In this document: piece by piece, positions 1-7,564 of the stretch | Numbering within the stretch: the stretch's first letter is position 1 | Layout of the letters: every line of letters begins with the position of its first letter | Source: Caulobacter sp. RHG1 | GTDB lineage: Bacteria > Pseudomonadota > Alphaproteobacteria > Caulobacterales > Caulobacteraceae | Assembly: GCF_013181195.1 (NCBI RefSeq) | Contig: NZ_SMZP01000003.1 | Coordinates: 372,001 to 436,000, forward strand | Direction: 5' to 3' | Length of the DNA stretch: 64,000 nt | The notes under the pieces: model-generated | Database searches by the model: none | Seen by the model: the letters and a program-made list of their open reading frames with translations, nothing else | What the model was told of the DNA's origin: nothing | Program-made: the position numbers and the translations under genes

Positions 1-41
1 ACCGAGCTGGCGCCGAGGCAGGTGTCGATCGACAGGATCAT
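1..41 (-). CDS. tsaB: TsaB N-terminus (partial, cut by window edge)
   Basis: The last 41 bases, read on the minus strand, start with ATG and encode MILSIDTCLGASS before the window ends. This is the classic opening of TsaB (I-L-x-I-D-T), the non-catalytic partner of TsaD in making the threonylcarbamoyl-adenosine modification of tRNAs that read ANN codons. It begins 3 bases after the stop of the upstream lipoprotein gene on the same strand, so the two are probably co-transcribed. Only 13 residues are visible, so the call rests on this start motif and on the tight spacing. Confidence 0.65.
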   Translation of the reverse strand, partial: MILSIDTCLGASS

Positions 42-44
42 GAA

Positions 45-686
45 TCAGCCGGCGCCGACCACGGCGCCTTCGGCCGGACGCCAGTGCAGTTCGTTCAACT
101 GCGCCTTGGCCTTCAGCGTCGCCTCGGGCGGCACGCCGCCCTTGGTCCAGCCGGGCACGCCGAACACGTAGGAGACGGTCGGGGCGTCGGCGCGAACGCA
201 GATCACGGCGTTGACCTCGCGCCCTTCGCCAGCGCGGCACTGGTCAGCGGTGAAGCCGACAGCGTCCCACTTGGCCAGCAGCTTCTCATCACGCGGACCG
301 GCCACGGGGTCCGAGGCGGCGCGGATATAGCCGATAGCGCCCTCTTCGCCCTTGCCGATCTCCAGCAGCGGGACGTTGTCCTGCTCGACATTGATGATCG
401 GCAGGGCCGGACCCTGGCCGAAGTGGATGAAGGCCTGCTCGACCTTGGCCTTCGGGAACAGGGCCTGGATGGTGGGAATGTCGAAGGCGGTCGCGGCCGT
501 GATCGGGCCGACGCCGTCCTGGGTCACCTTCAGCGGTCCGTCGGCATAGGGCGTGACGGCGACGGTGGCCGGGGTCTTGGTTTCAGCGGCTTCCGGCGCG
601 GGCGCGGAGGCCTCGTCCTTCTTGGCCGGCCCGCAGGCGGCCAGCATGACGAGCGGCAGGGCGAGGAGGGTGTGGCGCAGGGTCAT
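45..686 (-). CDS. DUF1131 (YfeY-like) lipoprotein
   Basis: A 213-residue predicted lipoprotein. The first 18 residues form a short signal peptide ending in the lipobox LAAC, so Cys18 should be lipidated after cleavage. A Pro/Ala/Glu-rich linker follows to about residue 45. The rest resembles DUF1131, the family of the E. coli sigma-E-regulated lipoprotein YfeY: shared features are the early V-T-x-x-G-x-G-x-x-T-A segment (about 54-65) and the end, S-Y-V-F ... PPEATLK ... W-R-P. The biochemical role of the family is unknown. It lies directly upstream of tsaB and downstream of the nitroreductase on the same strand. The family match is from remembered motifs, not a search. Confidence 0.7.
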   Translation of the reverse strand: MTLRHTLLALPLVMLAACGPAKKDEASAPAPEAAETKTPATVAVTPYADGPLKVTQDGVGPITAATAFDIPTIQALFPKAKVEQAFIHFGQGPALPIINVEQDNVPLLEIGKGEEGAIGYIRAASDPVAGPRDEKLLAKWDAVGFTADQCRAGEGREVNAVICVRADAPTVSYVFGVPGWTKGGVPPEATLKAKAQLNELHWRPAEGAVVGAG

Positions 687-732
687 GAGGGCAATCTAGC
701 CCCAAGACCCCGCCGCCGTCACCTCATTCGAC

Positions 733-1320
733 TCAGACGATCTGCGCCGCTTCCGCAAAGTCCAGGCGCGGATTGCGCGGGAACAGGCCTTCGTCGGTGC
801 CGTAGCCGATCGAGGCGATGAAGTTGCTCTTGATGTTCGCGCCCGCGAAGAACGCCGCATCGACGCCGGCGTTGTCGAAGCCCGACATCGGGCCGACATC
901 CAGGCCCAGGGCCCGCGCGGCGAGGATGAAATAGCCGCCTTGCAGCGAGCTGTTGCGCAGCGCGCCCCACTCCTTGGCGACCGGATCGTTGAACCAGTCC
1001 TTGGCGCCCGGGGCGTGCGGGAACAGCTTGGGCAGAGTCTCGGGGAAGTCGAGGTCGTAACCGACGATCACTGTCACCGGCGCGGCCAGGATCTTCGGCG
1101 CGTTCGAGCCCGAGGCCAGCGCGGCCAGCTTGGCCTTGGCTTCGGGGCTGCTGACGAAGATGAAGCGGGCCGGCGTGGCGTTGGCCGCCGTCGGGCCGAA
1201 CTTCACCAGGTCGTACAGTTCGCGCAGCACCGCTTCGGGAATGGCGTCCGGCTTCCAGCCGTTGCGCGTGCGGGCTTCGGTGAACAGTTGGGCGAGCGCC
1301 GTAGCGTCGAGCTTGGCCAT
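733..1320 (-). CDS. nitroreductase family protein (HadB/RutE subfamily)
   Basis: A 195-residue FMN-dependent NAD(P)H oxidoreductase. The HadB/RutE subfamily includes RutE, which reduces malonic semialdehyde to 3-hydroxypropionate in pyrimidine breakdown. Visible subfamily traits are the start [19 protein letters not shown], the segment [13 protein letters not shown] (about 43-55) that binds FMN, and the central [19 protein letters not shown]. The family length is about 195 residues. I chose the ATG at 1320, which gives MAKLDA; an ATG 21 bases upstream adds seven residues not typical of the family. No other rut genes are nearby, so this is likely a stand-alone reductase with unknown substrate. 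A short inverted repeat lies just upstream. Confidence 0.8.
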   Translation of the reverse strand: MAKLDATALAQLFTEARTRNGWKPDAIPEAVLRELYDLVKFGPTAANATPARFIFVSSPEAKAKLAALASGSNAPKILAAPVTVIVGYDLDFPETLPKLFPHAPGAKDWFNDPVAKEWGALRNSSLQGGYFILAARALGLDVGPMSGFDNAGVDAAFFAGANIKSNFIASIGYGTDEGLFPRNPRLDFAEAAQIV

Positions 1321-1343
1321 GGATAATCCCTGACAATCCATCA

Positions 1344-1360
1344 GTAACTTGTCAGGTTAC
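1344..1360. promoter_or_regulatory. inverted repeat upstream of the nitroreductase gene
   Basis: The arms GTAAC and GTTAC are separated by seven bases (TTGTCAG), 24 bases upstream of the nitroreductase ATG. Perfect short arms of this kind are seen at HxlR- and MarR-type operators, and such regulators often control nitroreductases. No regulator gene is adjacent. Five-base arms can arise by chance. Confidence 0.3.
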
Positions 1361-1407
1361 AATAAGAGCTCGTCCAGCGCCTCGCAAGGCGCCCCCAATC
1401 CCAATTG

Positions 1408-1980
1408 TCAGCCCAGCGTCTGCTCGACGCGCGTCACTTCCGGCACATAGTGCTTGAGCATGTTCTCGACGCCCGACTTCAGGGTCGCCGACGAGGACGG
1501 GCAACCCGAGCAGGCGCCGCGCATGTGCAGCCAGACGACACCGGTCTTGGGCTCGAAGCGCGAGAAGACGATGTCGCCGCCGTCCTGGGCCACGGCCGGA
1601 CGGATGCGGGTGTCCAGCAGTTCCTTGATCTCGGCGACGATCTGCGAGGACTCCTCGTCGTAGTCGCCCTCGTCGTGACCATCACCGCTGGCGGCGTCCA
1701 GCATCAGCGGCCGGCCGCTGGTGAAGTGGTCCATGATGGCGGCCAGGATCGGCGCCTTCAGATGCGGCCACTGGGCTTCGTCGCCCTTGGTCACGGTCAG
1801 GAAATCGGGACCGAAGAACACCCGCGTCACGTCGCCCAGGTCGAACAGGGCCTTGGCCAGCGGCGAGGCGTCGCCCTCTTCCGGGGTGCGGAACTCGCGC
1901 GCGCCCTCACCCAGCACTTCGCGGCCGGGCAGGAACTTCAGGACCTCGGGATTGGGCGTGGTTTCGGTCTGAATGAACAT
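1408..1980 (-). CDS. nfuA: Nfu-type Fe-S cluster scaffold/carrier
   Basis: A 190-residue Fe-S cluster carrier that passes clusters to apo-enzymes. It has two domains. Residues 1-90 are the Nfu N-terminal domain (MFIQTETTPNPEVLKFLPG is the hallmark start). Residues about 105-190 are the NifU-like C-terminal domain carrying CSGCPSS, a C-x-x-C pair that bridges the cluster at a dimer interface. The architecture matches mitochondrial NFU1 and alphaproteobacterial Nfu. I chose the ATG at 1980 because it gives the conserved start; the reading frame continues 18 codons upstream without similarity. It is divergent from the P450 gene. Confidence 0.9.
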   Translation of the reverse strand: MFIQTETTPNPEVLKFLPGREVLGEGAREFRTPEEGDASPLAKALFDLGDVTRVFFGPDFLTVTKGDEAQWPHLKAPILAAIMDHFTSGRPLMLDAASGDGHDEGDYDEESSQIVAEIKELLDTRIRPAVAQDGGDIVFSRFEPKTGVVWLHMRGACSGCPSSSATLKSGVENMLKHYVPEVTRVEQTLG

Positions 1981-2042
1981 GGCCGACAGATGGACCTGAC
2001 GAAGGCGTGACGCAAGGGCGACGCATAGGCGCATTTTAAAAG

Positions 2043-2056
2043 TGACACCGGCGTCA
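2043..2056. promoter_or_regulatory. imperfect palindrome between nfu and the P450 gene
   Basis: TGACACCGGCGTCA is a 14-base imperfect palindrome (12 of 14 bases symmetric) about 50 bases upstream of the P450 start, within the 125-base divergent region. It could be an operator for either gene. There is no adjacent regulator to assign it to. Confidence 0.2.
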
Positions 2057-2105
2057 TCTTCTGGCGATATGGCCGAAAGAACAACGATCCTTGGGAGGAT
2101 CCACG

Positions 2106-3374
2106 ATGAGCGACGGTTCAGTTGACCTGAGGGAAGCGGCGCGCGCCAAGGCCTACGCCATCCCGCTCGAGGACTATCACGTGGCGGACCCGGCCCTGTT
2201 CCAGGCCGACGCCATGTGGCCCTATTTCGAGCGTCTGCGGAAAGAGGACCCGGTCCACTGGTCCAAAGGCGACGAGGAGATCGGGCCCTACTGGTCGATC
2301 ACCCGCTACAACGACATCATGACCGTCGACACGACCCATCAGGTCTTCTCGTCGGACGCCCATCTGGGCGGCATCACCATCCGCGACTTCGACGAGGACT
2401 TCGTCCTGCCGATGTTCATCGCCATGGACCAGCCCAAGCACGACATCCAGCGCAAGACGGTCAGCCCGATCGTCTCGCCGGCCAATCTGGGTCGCCTGGA
2501 AGGCATCATCCGCGAGCGGGTCTGCCAGATCCTGGATGCGCTGCCGATCGACGAGCCGTTCGACTGGGTCGACAAGGTCTCGATCGAGCTGACCACCCAG
2601 ATGCTGGCCACCCTGTTCGACTTCCCGTGGGAAGACCGCCGCAAGCTGACCCGCTGGTCCGACGTCGCCACCGCCTCGCCCGAAAGCGGCCTGGTCGAGA
2701 GCGAGGAAGCCCGTCGCACAGAGCTGCTGGAGTGCCTGGGCTACTTCACCAATCTGTGGAACGAGCGCGTCAACCAGACCGAGCCGGGCGAGGACCTGAT
2801 CTCGATGCTGGCCCATGGCGAGGCCACCCGAGACATGCCGCCGATGGAGTATCTGGGCAATGTCATCCTGCTGATCGTCGGCGGCAACGACACGACCCGC
2901 AACTCGCTGACGGGCGGCCTCTACGCCCTGAGCAAGAACCCGCAGGAAGAGGCCAAGCTGCGCGCGGATCCTTCACTGATCCCCAACATGGTCTCGGAGA
3001 TCATCCGCTGGCAGACCCCGCTAGCCCACATGCGCCGCACGGCGCTGGAGGACTTCGAGCTCAGCGGCAAGACCATCAAGAAAGGCGACAAGGTCGTCAT
3101 GTGGTACGTCTCGGGCAACCGCGACGACACGGTGATCGAGGACGCCGACGCCTTCATCATCGACCGCGCCCAGGCCCGTCGCCACCTGTCGTTCGGCTTC
3201 GGCATCCACCGCTGCGTGGGCAATCGCCTGGCCGAGATGCAGCTGAAGATCGTCTGGGAAGAGGTGCTGAAACGCTTCCCCCGCATCGAGGTCCTGGAAG
3301 AACCCAAGCGCGTCTACTCGACCTTCGTGAAGGGCTACGAGCGGATGATGGTGCGGATCCCGGAGCGGGTTTAG
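2106..3374 (+). CDS. cytochrome P450, CYP153A family
   Basis: A 422-residue soluble bacterial P450. The I-helix motif GGNDTTRN (about residues 259-266) is characteristic of CYP153A enzymes, which hydroxylate the terminal carbon of medium-chain alkanes, alcohols or fatty acids. The helix-K E-x-x-R is in SEIIRW. The haem loop is FGFGIHRCVGNR, with the thiolate Cys at residue 370. CYP153A members are known from Caulobacter. The start is the ATG at 2106, preceded by GGGAGG; the frame opens five codons earlier without a better start. CYP153 normally takes electrons from a ferredoxin and a ferredoxin reductase, but neither is encoded nearby. The stop overlaps the stop of the convergent stress-protein gene. 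Confidence 0.88.
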   Translation: MSDGSVDLREAARAKAYAIPLEDYHVADPALFQADAMWPYFERLRKEDPVHWSKGDEEIGPYWSITRYNDIMTVDTTHQVFSSDAHLGGITIRDFDEDFVLPMFIAMDQPKHDIQRKTVSPIVSPANLGRLEGIIRERVCQILDALPIDEPFDWVDKVSIELTTQMLATLFDFPWEDRRKLTRWSDVATASPESGLVESEEARRTELLECLGYFTNLWNERVNQTEPGEDLISMLAHGEATRDMPPMEYLGNVILLIVGGNDTTRNSLTGGLYALSKNPQEEAKLRADPSLIPNMVSEIIRWQTPLAHMRRTALEDFELSGKTIKKGDKVVMWYVSGNRDDTVIEDADAFIIDRAQARRHLSFGFGIHRCVGNRLAEMQLKIVWEEVLKRFPRIEVLEEPKRVYSTFVKGYERMMVRIPERV

Positions 3375-3862
3375 GCCAGCGCTTCGATATCCGCGTCCGT
3401 CAGGTCGCCGGGCACCACGGTGACCGGCAGCTTGCGGCCCGAGAACCCGACACCCTCCTTGGCGATCGCCGAGATCAGGGGGCCGGGGCCGCGGCCAGAG
3501 GTCGAGGCGGCCAGGATCAGGATCTTGATGGTCGGGTCAGCGGCGACCACAGCCTTCAGGGCGGCGCGGACGCTGTCAGCGTGCTTGATGATGAACTCGG
3601 GCGGCAGGCCGGTCTCGGCCACCACCTGACCGGCCAGGCTCTGCAGCAGGGCCTCGGCCTCGGCCCGTTCCTGGCGCTCGATCTCCTCGCGCACGCCGCT
3701 CCAGTGCTCAAACTCGGCCGGCGCGATGACCTTCAGCATGGCCACGTGACCGCCAGTCGAGCGCGCCCGTCGGCAGGCGTATTTCAGCGCCGCGGCGAAC
3801 TCCGGGCTGTCGTCGGCGACGACCAGGAACTTGCGGCGGCCGGTGGAAGCGGCGTCGGTCAT
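3371..3862 (-). CDS. universal stress protein (UspA family)
   Basis: A 163-residue single-domain UspA-fold protein. It starts KFLVVADDSPEF, the first beta strand and Asp-containing nucleotide loop of the family, and ends LPVTVVPGDL, the last strand. The usual ATP-binding G-x-x-G-x9-G(S/T) loop is only partly matched (GRGPGPLISAIAKEGVGFSG), so nucleotide binding is uncertain. I chose the ATG at 3862 (MTDAAS); the longer open frame runs back into trpS. It lies 31 bases after trpS on the same strand and may share its transcript. Its TAA overlaps the TAG of the convergent P450 gene. Confidence 0.8.
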   Translation of the reverse strand: MTDAASTGRRKFLVVADDSPEFAAALKYACRRARSTGGHVAMLKVIAPAEFEHWSGVREEIERQERAEAEALLQSLAGQVVAETGLPPEFIIKHADSVRAALKAVVAADPTIKILILAASTSGRGPGPLISAIAKEGVGFSGRKLPVTVVPGDLTDADIEALA

Positions 3863-3893
3863 GACGTGAGATGACGCCGCTTCAGCCCAGACC

Positions 3894-4940
3894 TCAAGCC
3901 CCCCAGAAGCCGACCAGCTTCTTGACCTCGGCCAAGGTCGGGGCGGCGGCCTCGCGGGCCTTCTGAGCGCCCTTGGCCAGGATGGCGTCCAGCACCGCCG
4001 GATCGCCCAGCAGGCCGCGCATCCGCTCGCCGACCGGGGCCAGCTTCTCGACCGCCAGCTCGGCCAGGGCCGGCTTGAAGGTCCCGAAGCCCTTGCCGGC
4101 ATAGTCGGCCAGAACCTCGGCTTTCGTCTGGCCCGACAGGGCGGCGAAGATGCCGACCAGGTTGTCGGCCTCGGCGCGGGCGCTCAGCTCTTCCAGGGTC
4201 TCGGGCAGCGGTTCGGGGTCTGTGCGGGCCTTCTTGACCTTGGCGGCGATGGTGTCGGCGTCGTCGGTCAGGTTGATGCGGCTGTAGTCCGACGGGTCGG
4301 ACTTGCTCATCTTGGCCGAGCCGTCGCGCAGGGACATGACCCGCGCGCCCGGCCCCTGGATCAGCGGCTCCGGCTGCGGGAAATAGGCCGGGACGCCGCC
4401 GGGAATGCCGAAGTCGTGGTTGAACTTGCCGGCGATGTCGCGGGTCAGCTCCAGGTGCTGTTTCTGGTCCTCGCCCACCGGCACGTGGGTGGCCTTGTAG
4501 ACCAGGATGTCGGCGGCCTGCAGCACCGGGTAGGTGTAGAGGCCCACTGAACTGCGCTCCTTGTGCTTGCCGCTCTTCTCCTTGAACTGGGTCATCCGGT
4601 CGAGCCAGCCGAGGCGCGCGGTGCACTGGAAGATCCAGGCCAGCTCGGCGTGCTCGCGCACGGCCGACTGCGGAAAGATCGTCGCCTTGTCCGGGTCCAG
4701 GCCCGAGGCGATGTAGGCGGCGGCGATCTCGCGGGTCTGCTGGGCCAGCAGCGCCGGGTCCTGCCAGACGGTGATGGCGTGCAGGTCGGCCACGAAGATG
4801 AAGGTGTCGATCTCGTGCTGCAGGCGGGTGAACTTCACCAGCGCGCCGAGATAGTTGCCCAGGTGCAGGGCGCCCGAGGGCTGGACGCCCGAAAGCACGC
4901 GGGACGGACCCGTATAAGTGGCGGGAGCTTGTTCGGTCAT
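3894..4940 (-). CDS. trpS: tryptophan--tRNA ligase
   Basis: A 348-residue class I aminoacyl-tRNA synthetase that charges tRNA-Trp. The HIGH-type signature is [10 protein letters not shown] (residues 21-30), preceded by SGVQ as in bacterial TrpRS. The KMSKS loop is intact (KMSKSD, about 209-214). Length is normal for bacterial TrpRS (about 330-350). It starts at ATG 4940 and lies downstream of murJ with a 158-base gap, and upstream of the universal stress protein gene. Confidence 0.97.
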   Translation of the reverse strand: MTEQAPATYTGPSRVLSGVQPSGALHLGNYLGALVKFTRLQHEIDTFIFVADLHAITVWQDPALLAQQTREIAAAYIASGLDPDKATIFPQSAVREHAELAWIFQCTARLGWLDRMTQFKEKSGKHKERSSVGLYTYPVLQAADILVYKATHVPVGEDQKQHLELTRDIAGKFNHDFGIPGGVPAYFPQPEPLIQGPGARVMSLRDGSAKMSKSDPSDYSRINLTDDADTIAAKVKKARTDPEPLPETLEELSARAEADNLVGIFAALSGQTKAEVLADYAGKGFGTFKPALAELAVEKLAPVGERMRGLLGDPAVLDAILAKGAQKAREAAAPTLAEVKKLVGFWGA

Positions 4941-5098
4941 GGCTTCAGCCTTGGCTGTAGAAATCTGGAAATGGCGAGGCGCAAAGGTGCGGTCCGCGCC
5001 GAAGCGCGGCGATCAAGGTCAGTTGGAGCCGCGCCATCGCGCAGCGAGGAGACCGATCAGAGCCATGCCCTGCTGGTTAGCCCCAGGCTGGACGCGGA

Positions 5099-6736
5099 TC
5101 AAGCCTTGCCCCTCCTTAAGGCCGCCTTCAGCTCGGCCGGCTTGACGCCGCCGAACAGGAACAGCAGCGGCGGATAGACAGCGAGACCGGCGAGACAGGT
5201 CAGGGCCAGGGCGAATTCCTTGGCGCCGATCGCGTGGCCGGTGAGGCCGATCCCGCGCAGCGGCGCCTCGATCAGAGGCCGCCAGTGCGAGGCGGCAGCC
5301 AGCAAGAGACCCATGCCCAGGCTGGCGATCAGGATCCGCGCCAGTCGCGACCAGGTGTCGAGCGAAGGGTTGTAATGACCCTTGCGATAGAGGCCGAAGG
5401 CCATCTGGCCGACATTCAGCCACGAGGCCACGGCGGTGGCGGCGGCGATGCCCTTCACCCCGAACAGGTTGAAGAAGGCGATGCCCAGAACGATGTTGAC
5501 GGCCACTGAGACCAGGGCGAAGCGCATCGGGCTCTTGGTGTCGCCGCGCGCGAAGAAGGCCCGCGAATAGAGCTGCTGCAACACGAAGGCCGGGGTGCCC
5601 AGCCCGTAGAAGAACAGCGCCGACGCCGTCTGGCTGGCGTCGAAGGCGGTGAATTCGCCGCGGGTGTAGAGGCCGTCCGACAGGAAGCCGGGCATGGCCA
5701 CCAATGCCGCCGCGGCGGGAAGCGTCAGGGCCATGGCCAGGGCGATCGCCTGGTCCATCGCGCCCTGGGCGTCGGCCTTGTCCTCGGAATTGACGGCCCG
5801 CGACAGGCGCGGCAGCAGGGCGACGCCGATGGCGACGCCGACCAGGCCCAGCGGCAGCTGATACAGACGATCGGCGGTGGCCAGCCAGGAGCGGCCGCCG
5901 GGCACGTGACTGGCCAGATTGCCGGAGATGAAGATGTTGACCTGGGTGGCGCTGGCCGCCAGGGCGCCGGGAATGGCCTTGCCGATCAGCTCGCGCACTT
6001 CGGGGGTGAGGCGCGGCAGCCGCCAGTGGACCTTGGCCCCGGACTTGTTGACGCCCCAGACCAGCAGGGCCGCCTGGGCGACGCCGGCCACGACCACGCC
6101 GACCGAACCCCACTGGGCCGCGCCCACCGCCGTGGTCTGCGGCAGGATGAAGATCAGGGTGGCGATATTCAGCAGGATCGGCGCGCCGGCTGACAGGATG
6201 AACTTGTCGCGGGCGTTCAGCACGCCTGACAGGTGAGCGACGATGGCCATGCACGGCAGGTAGGGCATGGTGATCTGGGTCAGCAGCACCGCCAGCTTGT
6301 ACTTCTCGGTGCCCCAACCGAAGCCGGGGCTGATCAGCATCATCAACCAGGGCATGGCCAGCTGGCAGATGACGGTGATGATGATGGTCGAGGCCGCCAG
6401 GGTGGCCATGGCGTCGCCGGCCAGGATGTCGGCCTTCTCCTCGCCGTCGCGCTGCAGCGACTTGGCGTAGGCCGGCACGAAGGCCGCCGCGAAGGCGCCC
6501 TCGGCGAAGAACCGGCGAAACAGGTTCGGGAACGCCAGGGCCGCGTTGTAGGCGTCCGCCGCCGGGGTGGCGCTGGCCCCCATCCGGTACGAGACGGCGA
6601 GATCCCGGAAGAAGCCCATGAACCGGCTGACCAGGGTCAGGCCCGAATAGATCGCCGACGACTTCAGCAGCCCTCCGCCCTTCTTGGCGGGCGGGGTCGA
6701 GGCGTCTGGGGCGGCGGGGGGGACGGCGTCGGTCAC
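5099..6736 (-). CDS. murJ: lipid II flippase MurJ (MviN)
   Basis: A 545-residue polytopic inner-membrane protein of the MOP superfamily that moves lipid II across the membrane for peptidoglycan synthesis. The family core starts at about residue 23 (SSAIYSGLTLVSRFMGFFRD) and contains ADAYNAALAFPNLFRRFFAEG, the classic MurJ segment. About 14 hydrophobic helices can be followed. I chose the GTG at 6736, giving VTDAVPPAAP; there is no strong Shine-Dalgarno. The open frame runs another 52 codons upstream, but that stretch has no start codon I trust and runs into a palindromic repeat at 6784-6906. Essential in most bacteria. Confidence 0.93.
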   Translation of the reverse strand: MTDAVPPAAPDASTPPAKKGGGLLKSSAIYSGLTLVSRFMGFFRDLAVSYRMGASATPAADAYNAALAFPNLFRRFFAEGAFAAAFVPAYAKSLQRDGEEKADILAGDAMATLAASTIIITVICQLAMPWLMMLISPGFGWGTEKYKLAVLLTQITMPYLPCMAIVAHLSGVLNARDKFILSAGAPILLNIATLIFILPQTTAVGAAQWGSVGVVVAGVAQAALLVWGVNKSGAKVHWRLPRLTPEVRELIGKAIPGALAASATQVNIFISGNLASHVPGGRSWLATADRLYQLPLGLVGVAIGVALLPRLSRAVNSEDKADAQGAMDQAIALAMALTLPAAAALVAMPGFLSDGLYTRGEFTAFDASQTASALFFYGLGTPAFVLQQLYSRAFFARGDTKSPMRFALVSVAVNIVLGIAFFNLFGVKGIAAATAVASWLNVGQMAFGLYRKGHYNPSLDTWSRLARILIASLGMGLLLAAASHWRPLIEAPLRGIGLTGHAIGAKEFALALTCLAGLAVYPPLLFLFGGVKPAELKAALRRGKA

Positions 6737-6783
6737 GTTCGGCTTCTGGGGGTTTGTGGGAGGGGCGTCAAGGTGCTGCCGAT

Positions 6784-6906
6784 GATCCTCCCCCGCGTTG
6801 CGGGGGAGGTGGCCCGGAGGGTCGGAGGGGGCAAGCTGGGCGAACGCCGCGCTGGCCCCCTCAGTCGCTCCGCGACAGCTCCCCCGTGACACGGGGGAGC
6901 ATCTTC
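6784..6906. repeat. intergenic palindromic repeat, family A copy 1
   Basis: A 123-base element. Its ends are near-perfect inverted repeats (GATCCTCCCCC at the left; GGGGGAGCATC at the right, which reads GATGCTCCCCC in reverse). Internal GC-rich inverted segments (GGAGGGGGC and GCCCCCTC) let the whole element fold into a long hairpin. A second copy in the same orientation lies at 7439-7562. It resembles small non-coding repeats of the REP/BIME or MITE type. It lies between murJ and the gene-free segment. Confidence 0.8.
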
Positions 6907-7438
6907 ACGCGATTGCTCGCTGAAGGCATGTAGGGAGGCGACGGAGCGGCCGGGCGAACCCGGAGACCGTAAGGTTTGTTTGTGTTTCGGCTCGCTTACC
7001 GCTCCGCCAGGCTGTTCTTGTCCGTGAGGGTGGAGGGCGTGGGCCTTATCGGCCCGGGACTCCAAGAACCCCCGGACGGGCGCAGAGCAAGTCGATCGGC
7101 TACATCCGTCTCGACCCCGACGCTCCACGATAGGCGGCTTTAACGGTCACCGCCCTGTCGCTCCGCATTGCCTCTCGACGGCCCTTTCCGAGACCCCGGA
7201 TCTATCCAACGAACAGATCCCGGCCAAAGCCGCTTCGAGACCACGCGGCCCCGCTCAACCTATCCACCGTCGCCGCTTTGGGCCGGATCCAAGCGCCCTC
7301 CCCTTGCGACGGGGACCAGGTGATTATGGGGTGGCGGTGAACGCGGATGATGGAATGGTGCGTAAAATCGACAAGCGATTGATTTCGCTGACGCCGACAT
7401 CACGAACGCCGAGCCTTCGGACGCTCCAATCCCCGTAA
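6907..7438. other. gene-free segment between two family A repeats
   Basis: These 532 bases carry no convincing coding frame on either strand. The left 300 bases are rich in perfect short inverted repeats (see the candidate RNA entry). The right 200 bases hold a CCCC/GGGG hairpin at about 7300 and an AT-richer patch near 7365-7385, but nothing I can name. There are no tRNA, RNase P, tmRNA or SRP RNA hallmarks. Confidence 0.6.
6938..7240. ncRNA. candidate structured RNA (unidentified)
   Basis: Several perfect stems cluster here: a 10-base stem 6940-6949 with 6999-7008 (one G-U), enclosing hairpin CCGGG/CCCGG at 6950-6963 with a 4-base loop and the pair GTAAG 6969-6973 with CTTAC 6995-6999; GTTCTTG 7014-7020 with CAAGAAC 7063-7069, enclosing hairpin GGGCC/GGCCC at 7041-7055; and GGATCT with AGATCC at about 7198-7219. 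Such nested stems suggest a folded transcript, but either strand could be the gene, since the symmetry looks similar on both. I cannot match it to any RNA family. It may be decay of repeats rather than a gene. Confidence 0.3.
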
Positions 7439-7562
7439 GATCCTCCCCCGCGATGCGGGGGAGGTGGCCCAGAGGGCCGGAGGGGGCTAACGCGGCCGCC
7501 TTCCAGCTAGCCCCCTCAGTCGGCTCCGCCGACAGCTCCCCCGCATTGCTGGGGAGCATCTT
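7439..7562. repeat. intergenic palindromic repeat, family A copy 2
   Basis: The second copy of the 123-base family A element, in the same orientation as copy 1. Its left end is GATCCTCCCCC and its right end GGGGAGCATC, with the same internal inverted GC-rich segments. It ends 2 bases before the glnD stop codon and could act as a 3' hairpin for the glnD transcript. Confidence 0.8.
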
Positions 7563-7564
7563 AA

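Noticed and set aside
6737..6892. N-terminal extension of MurJ to an upstream ATG
   Set aside because: It would translate the palindromic repeat at 6784-6906, has no family similarity, and the MurJ core begins shortly after the GTG at 6736.
7086..7128. Peptide IGYIRLDPD on the plus strand, recalling the start of a serine recombinase
   Set aside because: Only four or five residues match, and a stop follows immediately. It is most likely chance in a structured intergenic segment.
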